A DNA stretch of 64,000 nt, taken from assembly GCF_000003815.2 (NCBI RefSeq), contig NC_049981.1, positions 5,247,992-5,311,991 of the forward strand. The letters run 5' to 3'. The translations under genes were made by a program, and so were the position numbers. Source of the DNA: Branchiostoma floridae. Lineage: Eukaryota; Chordata; Leptocardii; Amphioxiformes; Branchiostomatidae. Shown in pieces: positions 52,382 through 64,000 of the stretch (its first letter is position 1; every line of letters begins with the position of its first letter). The notes beneath the pieces were generated by a model. That model was not told where the DNA came from and did no database searches. It saw nothing but the letters and a program-made list of their open reading frames with translations.

Positions 52382-54450
52382 ACAGCACTTTTAAAGTGGT
52401 AGAAAGGACGGCGAAAAAGACCTTGGTCTATGCCAAATAGAGATTATTCAAGCAATTGTATATGCATGATTCAGACGTTTCAGATACCACCGCCATCTTT
52501 CGTCATTGACACTGAAGAGATCTTTTTGAAGAGCAAGTTTTATGTCCTAACTATGAATGTAAGTTTTGCAAGTTTTATATCCTAACTGACGAAATATTAC
52601 GGATGTTATATGAAACGTCTGACCATTTCCAAAATCATATCCAGTTTAGTAATTGCAATTTGGCGTATTTTTAACTACCTGGATGTCTAACCTTCATCGT
52701 TGTACCTTAGTCTATGGTTGAAAATAGTTTTTGTAACGTCAGAATAGATACAGAATTAGAAAACTTTATACGTACTATCTAGAGCTTCGATGGCGTTAAG
52801 ACATCGGTATGTTTGAAAGAAGTGTACAGCAAAAAAAAAAAAAGATCTGAAAAGTTGTTTTTTTACACGTTCACCTGTACTGAAAAGCCCAAAGAGTGCT
52901 GCTGGTATCCAACGTATGTCCCTGTTTATAAACTAACATAGGATTTGCCTGTATTTTATTTGCTTGGTGTAGGCCTACTGGTATTCTACGTATGCTGTTG
53001 TGTGTAAATAGTACGTCTCAGTGTGTGTAGTGACTACTGACATCATCCTGTACGTAAACCATCTGGTCAGAAAGAGGCAACAAAATCAGAAGTTTAAAAA
53101 GAATACTGTCGTCTTCATGGTCTTTAAGGGTAAGGTTATGAAAGTGTCATTATGCTATATCGCATATAATGACATTTGTCTGACTATGCAATCGTGTTAA
53201 GCGAAAATTAAATATTAATAAATTGATGGAATGATTAGAGTTTGATGTATCTTTCTAGGCTGTGGCAGTTAGTTAGATGTCACCATGATATTAGTAGCCT
53301 TTTTTCTGAGTTCGAAACTCAGATGTGTTACGCTTGACCGATTGAACGAATATGAAGACATAATTGAAATTTTGTTTTAGAAACTTGTTCTCAGCTCTCT
53401 CAGTCTCCTGAATATGGTTTAGTCCCCCCACCCCCATATTACGCCAAACCTGTAACACCATGCAAGGCCTGATCCCTATTTTGTAATCAGGACTACGCCG
53501 AAGCCCGGGGGTCCAAATGTTAATATTAAGGATATACTGTCTCTAAGTGGATTCTGCCCATATTCCCTTTCTGTTCTTTGTCATTTTTGTTGTAATAAAA
53601 AACAACAACAATAAGATGCCCTGAGAAAACGCTTTGTTGTGTATTTATTGTGAAAAGCAGCTATAAAGCCCTCAACATAATTATGTGCCTTATTTTTCTT
53701 TCAGCGTTCATGTCTGATCTGTCAAAGAAAGAGTAACTTTGATTTATCAAATATAACACATTGGCATCTGCTCGTATGCATATCTATTATATAATGATTC
53801 TGCCCAATTTAGAGCTATAACAATCTTGTTGCTCTTTGCCAATATAAAAAGAGCCTTAACTTGGTACTGGTAAGCTTAAGATTTGTGAAACCGTCTGACA
53901 AATTTCAAAGAAAGTATTGAACCCCAATTTTACGTTGAAGCAATGTGTCTCCTATCCATGTCTACGATATCGAATTTGACATTAGATCATTACTAAAATT
54001 GGTCTTTGCCAAGTCTAGTCCGTTGATGTCTGCACAAGATAAAGTTGAAAAGGCACCCTGACCCTATCAACTTTAAGGCACACGTTGAAAACTAGTTCTT
54101 TGCTCCAGACAACAACGTCTTTGCTGTCACGTCCCTCGTTTGTTTCCGTCACTCGTCGCGTTGCCACTCCAGACTCAGCCAGCGTGAAACAGATGGAGCA
54201 AAGAACCAGCCTACCAAAGAGCTGCATTCAAATCAGCCCGGTTTGTTATGTCTGCCGTGTTCCAGAGAATAGGTAGATTAGTTAAACAAATAACAACATT
54301 GTTCATTGTTACCTGATAGGGGTTTACATGTAAACATGGCCGCCTTCTCTCCCGGGCTCTCCCAACACAAACACGGCTTTGTTGTCTAAGAGGCTTTGGG
54401 CGAAGGTTACACCATACAGGAGGGGGATTCACGGGCGGACAATGGGGGTA
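52382..54450. other. Intergenic, no gene recognised
   Basis: Includes a segment at about 52430-52500 related to the host repeat around the 9.9 kb transposon, and a minus-strand signal-peptide-like frame at 54015-54227 that I did not accept. Confidence 0.5.
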
Positions 54451-55730
54451 GACACGCAAAAATGTTACTTAACCAGACAGGAGTACCTCTTACTTAAGAC
54501 TCTACCTGCACAACTTTGTAAAGGTGTTGAAGACCATGGGAAACGCCCATACTGTGAAACTATGCATGCTTGTGTTGACTGCATAGAGTCATTGTATTTT
54601 CACTGCTATTTAATCTTTAAATGACATATGAACAAGCGTGTAGGATTCACTTTAAGACAATTGTAGTAGACACGCAAAAATGTTACTTAACGAGACAGGA
54701 GTTCCTCTTACTTAAGACTCTACCTGCACACCTTTGTAAAGGTGTTGAAGACCATGGGAAACGTCCATACCGTGAAACTATGCATGTGTCGACCGCATAG
54801 TTTCATGGTGATTAACGCAATATGTAAATATATCTCCATATGTTTCAAAAAGCGAGAAGAACATGTTAGATGTAGCCATTAGCGATATTATATGATATTA
54901 CCTCAGTAGTAACACATAGTGCCTTAGTTCTCTTTCCATTTAGCCTAGTTTGAAACCATTGTATAAGTTTAGTTTTTCCTTTGCATCCATAAGAACACAA
55001 GTGGTCCCTTTGTGCATTTAGCATTAGGGCATGAATATGCAATAAAGATATGCAATGCACATATGTATTTCACTGCTTTTTAATCCTTAAACGGCTTATG
55101 AACAATGGTGTAGGATACACATTGAGACAGTTGTAGTAGACACGCAAAAATGCAACTTAAGACAGGTATAGTTCTTACTTTACACCTTGCTCATCACAGA
55201 CAACCATACTATGAGACAATGCAGGCATCCGAATGTCTAAACTATTATCTTCACCACCTTTTATCTAATATCTTTTCTGATATATGAAGAGAATTTAGAT
55301 TGGGAAAACGGTAGAAATCACGCAAAATGTTACTGAGGAATACTTCTTTTTCCTCGTGCTCAACCTACATGGCAAAATGCTATTCTTTAGACTGAAAACT
55401 GTCATGCCGTGAAGGTGTGCAGGTGTGGATTCGTTCTTTCTTTGCTATTTAGTGTTTTGGATAATCTCAGAAGGAAAGAATGGGTTAATTGTTGAGAATA
55501 TACTGCTGGACAATGGTAGCAGGCTCGCAAAAAATGTTACTTAGCGAGACTGGAATACTTCTTCTTAGCTTAGCCCCACCCTACACATCCGAATGTCTCT
55601 CTGTGCTGGAAAACGGCTATATTATGAAATCTTGCAGGTGTTGACTTTTCCACTGTTTACTCGTTTGTCATTATCTATGGAGGAAAAAAAGAGAGGATTG
55701 TGAAAGATGCAGACTCAGGAAACGGAGGTA
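54450..55730. repeat. Degenerate tandem repeat, unit about 180-230 bp, at least 5 copies
   Basis: TAGACACGCAAAAATGTTAC recurs near 54450, 54668, 55137, 55315 and 55528, and possibly near 55720. Each is followed by AGACAGGAGT-CTTACTTA, CTACCTGCACA and a CTGTGAAACTATGCA-like phrase. A unique insert lies at about 54790-55060. Confidence 0.75.
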
Positions 55731-55919
55731 GACTTAAGTATGACTATCGGCATTGTACATTGAATAAGGATTCAAACCGATGGGTGTTCTATATCGGACC
55801 TTTCCAACGTTCAGGTCAGGTCAGTGAGAGTGTTACCATGTGTGGTATTTGCTATAGTTACAAATACTCATTTGACAGTCATGTGAATTGTTTTAAGAAT
55901 GGTCTCCGTAGTCCATGAA

Positions 55920-57566
55920 ACAACAGTTTACCTATGACATGCATACCTGGATACCTATGTCTTTTTAATACGTCGACGTATTTCACCACAACCTGCTCTG
56001 ATATTGAACAGAATAATTAAGAATATTTTGAAAGTGTCACCTATCCTTAGAATATCGAGATTTATTTATCAAAATAAAATAAATGCCATAACTTTGCAAA
56101 ATCTTTTTTTTATGATACAAAGCCAAGCATTTATGTTTTTTACCCGTTTTTGAAGAAGCTGGCGAGATAAGAAATACTGTGAATGGAGAGAGTTAATTTC
56201 CAAGAGTTGTCACACCTAGCCTCTTTAATACCCCTGTCACATTTGGCGAAAATCGATCGGAAGACGATTCTGCAGCAATCGCCCGAGCCTCGCTTATAAT
56301 GAATGAATGAAGACCTTTATTGTACATTCATACCCACTGGGTTTAGTACAGGTCACAACAAATGATACAACATGATATAATGATACAATGAATCTACACT
56401 ACTCAAGGATCGTATTCTACTACGTACATTCGGCTTCTTCTCGTTTCTTTGTGATATTGAAAATGTAAGAACAGATATGCTTTATAAGTAAAGGCTTGTC
56501 TAGATTCATAAGGAATATAAATTTGTCTATAATAATAACTTAGTTGCACAACAATTGTACAAGGTACAAAGTATAGCCTATATGTGACAGGGACGGTTTT
56601 CAGGTGAAAAATACGCGCAACCCTTTGCGGATCTTAAATATGGCCGATCTCCCATCGATACGCCCGAAGATCGTGGATAATGTGACAGGGGTATATACAC
56701 CAGTCTCCGCGACTGCGTCCTTTCAATCCATACACATTGAACGTTGTGTTCAAGTCAGTAAGGTGAAAAGTTGCCTGTAATGCTTTGTTAACTCCCCACC
56801 GCGACTGCAACTTTGCTAAACTTATCCCAAAAGAAATGGCAACCATTTAGCAGGTAACCCCGAAGTTCCTCTTTGTTCAGGTTTTGCAGTTTAAGTTTTA
56901 GAGTTCACAGTTTTGTTTACTGTAGTCGCTCGACACTGCTCCGTCGTCTCCCCATCTGTCAAGCCTCACATAAATCAAGCGGGAATGGTTGGCCTGCCCA
57001 TGGATATGTTGACACGGGTTCGATTCCCAAAGAAAAACGTGCGAGGCTTTTGTCCGATAATGGATCGTAGAAACGGCGTCAATCTTCACTTATACACTTC
57101 AAAAGACGGCGAGCTCGAGAGAAAGAGAATCCACCGACACTTTAGCGTGCCGTGTTTATTTCTATTGGAGAACCGACGAAAAACGGGGAATCATTAGACC
57201 TCTAGTTTAAACTGGTACTTCAAAAGATTCCTCAGCGCTTTGTCTCCGGGGAAGAATGGAGAAAGAAAGTCCCTTTCATACCTATTTGCTTAGGTGAGTC
57301 CTGAGGTGAATAAGGCTACTATTGTAAACACCAGTTTGAGTGAAAGAATAACAGCCCAAGCCGACCCTTTGTTCTGGCGATACGTGTCTGACCTTTCACC
57401 AAGGTCAAGTCCGTTGGCTCTGTAAAGGGACAGGATTTTTAAACACAAGTTAAAGAATGTTTTCTTTGATAAAACAAAATATATACCCCCAAATTGTCCC
57501 ATCGCTGTACTACTTCTGGTCCACATTCATAATCCATATTTCTTGGCCAGCGAAACAAGCTGGACT
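55920..57566. other. Intergenic, no gene recognised
   Basis: A B-box-like GGTTCGATTCC lies at 57018-57028 without a proper A box. Two CCCCTGTCACATTTGG / TGTGACAGGGG phrases (about 56231 and 56680) may mark the ends of a further foldback element of about 450 bp. Confidence 0.4.
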
Positions 57567-57805
57567 CTCACTGCACTTGGGGCACCGGTGCGGCACTGCG
57601 GAGTTCGTAGATGACTCAACGAATTTCAGAGATAAAGAACGAATTTTCTTACGTTTTGTGTATGTTGTTGTCTTCTAAGTCATAATTTTAAGTCTTACGC
57701 AATATCTAAATTATTAAAAATTGCGAAAATACCTAAACAGTGCCGCAGTGAACGAACCCCACAGTGCCGCACCGGTGCCCCAAGTGCAGTGAGATACCAC
57801 CTTTG
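57567..57805. mobile_element. PIF/Harbinger-like MITE, family 'CACTCTCACTGCACTTGGGG' (copy 4)
   Basis: ACTCTCACTGCACTTGGGGC ... GCCCCAAGTGCAGTGAGATA. The interior is near-identical to the 24.2 kb copy. Confidence 0.8.
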
Positions 57806-59227
57806 GTATATTCAAGCAGAGACAGCCGAAATGGACTGACTGATATATCATAAATTATTATCTCTTTAATGTTTATTTAAGCCTCTTGGGCTATTCAGGA
57901 TAATATGTGGTTCAGAACACCAGCAATGACCAACGTGTATTCTACAGTATTTGCAATGTCAATATATTGATACATCAAATCAAATCTGATGGCGGATTGA
58001 CGTTATCGCAGTCAAACATTTAGACGTTGCACTCTTGGCTTGAATTTCAGCTTATCTGTTTGAAGGGAATTCAGAATACTATTAATAGTGTTTCGATATT
58101 GTAATTTGTAGGTATGCCGTCGAAACCGGCAAGAAATTGATAGATTGAACTGAGCATCGCATTAGGGACATTCTTAACTGGTTTATAGATACATGTAACC
58201 GTTATATTATCATTTCTTAGCAGTTTAAGCCATTTCACTTATATGGTACAATCCGTACAAAGGTAAAACAATAGTTGATATTAAAGATATAAAATGATTC
58301 ATCCGGAAAGACATACATATTATGCTATTTGTTGGCGAGGACCATACTATTAAACTTCAAAGTTAACAGCAGGGATAAGAGTCAACCAGCCCCTTGATGC
58401 GAACCGTACAAAAGCGCCACCTGTACCTTTCCAAAGGAATTGCCGATGGAAGTATGGCCCACTGAACAATTGGTAGCAATGAAAACTATACCCAATAGAA
58501 TACAAAGTAGATTTGATTTTCACTCTTTTGTCGAATTGTGGGCCAAATTTCAGTAATGACGTTACAGTAAGAATTGGTAGGGATCGTATACATCGGTGTT
58601 GTCTAGTGGTGTTACAATACAAATATGTCCCCTTTACCTTAAGGGATACGATGAAGAAATTGCAACCTCAAGACCTGACTTTAAAGCATTCTTTACTCTC
58701 ATAACATTGCAAGACATCAGAATCTGCAACACTGGAATATATATCTATGCGACTGATATTTTACAAAATGATCAAATTCTAATACGATGCTAAACGATAC
58801 TTACACGCATACACATTGAAACAAATGTTAAACTTGCTGCCACTTTATTAAATTAGTTGAGCTTTTAGAAGGTATTTGTACTACACAGACTAAGACTATT
58901 GAAATTCTTCACAAGGAAATTATTATGCAACTGACATACTTATTAAGTACAGCTGTACAAGAATTGTACTAGCTATAAAAGCACATCTACACAATGTATG
59001 CTGCAATTGCCACAGCTTTTCAAAACAGGTTTTGCCGTTGAGACTTCTTAAAAGAATATCATAGATCTGCTGCAATGTACTAGAGGCAGAATAAATACAC
59101 TAATTTCAGGCTCATTTTTTTCATTCACCATTCAAGTGATGTCATCATGATTGGAAGATCGTATAGTGATGTCATCATGATTGACAGTTGATATAATGAT
59201 GTCATCATAATTGACAGTAGTTGCTGT
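57806..59227. other. Intergenic, no gene recognised
   Basis: AT-rich. A short three-fold repeat of GATGTCATCATGATTG lies at about 59139-59215. Confidence 0.5.
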
Positions 59228-59540
59228 TCTAAGCTCCTCCTACGCACGGTCCCCAACTGGCTAATCGCCTATATGTTGGGACCCTGCTATCTGAAGGGCC
59301 ACCCCCAGTTACTGTGAGCATTGCCACAACCCAGCTGTCAGCCAATCAGAGAATAGCCTTTCAGTTTTCACAAGGGATCTCGCAAAGGCCTGATTGGGCG
59401 CTGATGGCCTGGTTCCCATATAAGCTCATTAATATTTATAAGCAGGACGGCAGTAACCAAGGGTGGCCCTTCAGATAGCACTGGGTCCCCACATAGGGGA
59501 TTAGCCGGTTGGGGACTGTGCATTGGAGGATGGTTCTAAG
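59228..59540. repeat. Dispersed repeat (copy 2), foldback ends
   Basis: CTCCTACGCACGGTCCCCAA at the left, and GGGGACTGTGCATTGGAGGA at the right as an imperfect inverse. Internal CAGCTGTCAGCCAATCAG is shared with 1598-1975. Confidence 0.75.
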
Positions 59541-61748
59541 GTGTAAGGCAGTGGAATCGTCCTGAGATGGAGGTCCTGAGCAGGGCAGTATTTTGGTTTC
59601 CAGCCTTGTAGCTCTCTAGTTCTAGCCTGAACAGCACTTTTGCTAATTACCAAGTTGAACGTTAATTTCTTGTATGCAGAAATGCTTAGGATGGAAATCA
59701 GGGTAAAGTCACAAAGATAATGTTAAACTTGTATATTATGTCAATGAGTGTTAGACACCCTGGTAATAAGATACAAAAATTACTCAAGATACACCATTAT
59801 ACCATCTTCAATTCAATTGCTTGAGTAACTTTTGCATTGTGTAAAACTATTTTCATTAGTTCATAATGTTTGTATAACTATTAATAGTTAGAAGCTGGTT
59901 TTTACAATTGATAAATAAAAAACAACAAGATGTCAAACAAGGACGACAGTTTATGAACAAAATGGAAGGCATGAAATTTACATGATTATAAGACAAACGG
60001 CAACTCCACTTTCACTATAACTTTACACATTACCACAATGAAGCTAAAATATCACACGTTGTGCAAATAATAGTTTACACATGTAATTTACATATCATTC
60101 AGACCAAGTATTTAATACACACTAGACATGAAGAAGCTAAAAAATACATTTGTGGCTGGACGGTACAGTAAGTTAATATATAATACAGTAAACAATTAAA
60201 AAAAGTAACATAACACATTTAAGGCAATACTGATTTTTTTCCTACACCATCTAAGTCGATATTAGCTACACATCAAATCATCAATATCACTTTATTCTAT
60301 TGCATTTTATTAAAAGCTGCCACAATTTTCTTTTTCATGATTAGCACGAGGTGGTAGCACATTTTTACATTAGACCCTTTCAAAGATCCTACTGCATGCT
60401 GGGAGAAGTACTGCATTATGGGTAACAAATGATGCAGCTTCTAACATTTTAATTTGACCTCTGATCTCCCACCTTCTCTCTAAGTTACCTTTAATTTAGT
60501 TCATTTTGTTGCTTTTCTGTTTACTTATGGTACAAGATTTGTTGTTTATGTTTTGCTTTTATTGTTTATGAATTGTAGGACTCCAGGAAGAAAAATGATA
60601 CTACATTTAGTATCACTAATGGAGATCCCAATAAAACAAACAAACAAACAAATCATTACCATGTTAACATAATTTATATGCAATGCATATTGTGGTCTAT
60701 GTTGCTATGGTATCATTTTTGCCCAAATATACCCATAATGCCCTGCATCTCCCAGAATGCAGTCTGTGGTGTCTGAAAAGGTTTAATAGGCAATATCTCA
60801 CATGCAATTTCTTAAGGCTGCACTTGATTTTTCTGCATGTTGTCTCAAGACTTTGCTAAGAAACACTTAACCAACATCATTCTAGCACAGACAGTTCTGA
60901 AGAAGCTGGTGACACTTTCTTGGACTCCTGCACTGTCTTCATTTCTAAGTTGCTGGGGACCTGTCAGTGAGAAATTAAATCAATGTGAGCTCACATGCTT
61001 AGAAAACTGTATGAAAGGCACAGTTTTTCAAAAACTTCACGACATTTCTATTTCCACAGTGAATTCATAGAGTACTTACTTACTGATAGGAAGTTTTTGA
61101 TTGTAACAAAAATGGTGCATGAAATCAAAACAATGAAAGAGGTGAAGTTCTATATACATAGCCCTGACATTACTCCTACAGCTGAGCTACATGGGTAGCC
61201 ATGATTATATTTTAATAAGCTTAAAGTGAGTTAAACTGACTGGTTTAACATGAAAAATTAACAACATGGGCATCCAATTGAATAGAATTTGCTTTGGAAA
61301 AGTGTGAAATGCTGTCTGGTATCATAGGTTTTCAGAGGGTTGTCATTTCAATGTTTTTCAACCACCTTTCCAACCCCTGATGACCTTCAGCCCTCCCCAA
61401 AGAGTAGGGCAGACAACGATTTAAAGCTGAAAACAGCCCTGATTATGCTACAGTCATAATTGAGCTGGGGTGGATCTCTGGCTGGGCTCTGAAGCTACAG
61501 AGGACTCCTACATGTACTTGGTGCTTATTTATCACCAGGTCCTGGGTTGATTTTAACTGCTAGTCTAAAAAATCTGGGGCCTGGCCATGCCCAAATATAA
61601 TCCTGTAGCTGCAGGGTGTCCCACGGGGCCACGTAGGGCTAACACCCTAATATGCAAAATAACAGCCCTCAAATTATTTGACAGGGCTTCTTTCTCCAAT
61701 TGTGACTGTAGCGTTACAGGTTATGCATACTAATCGCAAACCTGAATT
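59541..61748. other. Intergenic / 3' flank of the FSD1-like gene
   Basis: No gene accepted. Plus-strand frames of 67-77 codons at 60.8-61.2 kb have no features. The last exon of the FSD1-like gene may be hidden here but was not identified. Confidence 0.45.
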
Positions 61749-62059
61749 AAGAGACTCTTTTTACACAACCACTGCTTTATTCTCACCAACGTTTTGGTGA
61801 CTGTATGTCACCTTCTTCAGGGTAATTCCGACTGGTTTACATTGTACTGCAGGACAGGCCGTTTCTGCTTACAGTTCAGATGCGGTCACAAAACGTATTA
61901 TAGTATTTACATTAGGAACCACATCTGAACTGTGAGCAGCGACACCTGTCCTGTAGTACAATGTGAACCAGTCAGATTTATTGCCCTGAAGAAGGTGACA
62001 GACGGTCACCAAAACATCGGTGAGAATAGAGCATAGGTTGTGTAAAAAAGAGTCTCTTT
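61749..62059. mobile_element. Foldback element with AAGAGACTCTTTTTACACAACC ends
   Basis: Left end AAGAGACTCTTTTTACACAA, right end TTGTGTAAAAAAGAGTCTCTT. Inside are CACCAACGTTTTGGTGAC and its reverse, and AACTGTGAGCAG / CTTACAGTTCAG. A partial copy follows at about 62124-62185. Confidence 0.85.
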
Positions 62060-62111
62060 ATTCCTTGGTTGTCACAATGAGTTACCTGTGTACACTGTGT
62101 CTTCATTGTCA

Positions 62112-64000
<1,889 letters not shown>

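Noticed and set aside
54015-54227. Minus-strand 70-codon frame with signal-peptide-like start (MQLFGRLVLCSICFTLAESG)
   Set aside because: No downstream exon, cysteine pattern or homologous feature. A short hydrophobic N-terminus alone is weak evidence.
57000-57030. Perfect B-box-like GGTTCGATTCC
   Set aside because: No A box at tRNA spacing and no acceptor-stem pairing by eye.

Overview
The window looks like nuclear DNA of an invertebrate deuterostome. A cephalochordate (amphioxus, Branchiostoma) is the best guess. Supporting this are intron-rich, modular secreted genes built from LDLa, C-type lectin, PAN and laminin-EGF exons, an FSD1-like SPRY gene, and a very high density of short foldback and TIR (MITE-like) elements. 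The species is inferred, not proven. One 100-base assembly gap (N) lies at 39307-39406.

Layout. Four related genes lie in tandem on the minus strand and fill the first 47 kb. Gene A (1060-7104, 6 exons, 335 aa) encodes a signal peptide, an LDLa domain, a Val/Gln-rich linker with a long Glu tract, a laminin-type EGF domain and a VKQ-rich tail. Gene B (8303-17733, 4 exons, 178 aa) is a reduced version without LDLa and with a HVKQAA-repeat tail. Gene C (20432-26390, 5 exons, 191 aa) has signal peptide, LDLa, linker and laminin-EGF. Gene D (29305-46660, 16 exons, 824 aa) is the expanded member: signal peptide, LDLa, linkers, PAN/apple domain, five tandemly duplicated QQQQKG-repeat exons, a C-type lectin domain with intact EPN and WND motifs, and laminin-EGF. 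I read each exon by hand. All four models stay open through every junction. Every intron is phase 1, except one phase-0 intron that splits the laminin-EGF at the same place in all four genes. All four genes also carry a TGCGCATGC element 118-144 bp upstream of the start codon.

From about 46.8 to 62.1 kb I see no convincing gene. That stretch holds degenerate tandem repeats, MITEs and a non-LTR retrotransposon remnant. At 62.2-63.2 kb two exons of an FSD1/FSD1L-like SPRY domain lie on the minus strand. Upstream of them, to the window edge, is a minisatellite made of about nine extra copies of that exon's splice acceptor and first 19 codons.

How the genes may work together. A-D appear to be secreted paralogues that share a Ca-binding LDLa (lost in B), a Gln/Lys/Val-rich linker and a laminin-EGF module. 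They probably form or bind an extracellular matrix or mucus, and D adds sugar-binding (CTLD) and PAN modules. That role is inference. Several exons in this window have had their boundaries, splice site included, copied in tandem, and this is the most unusual theme here.
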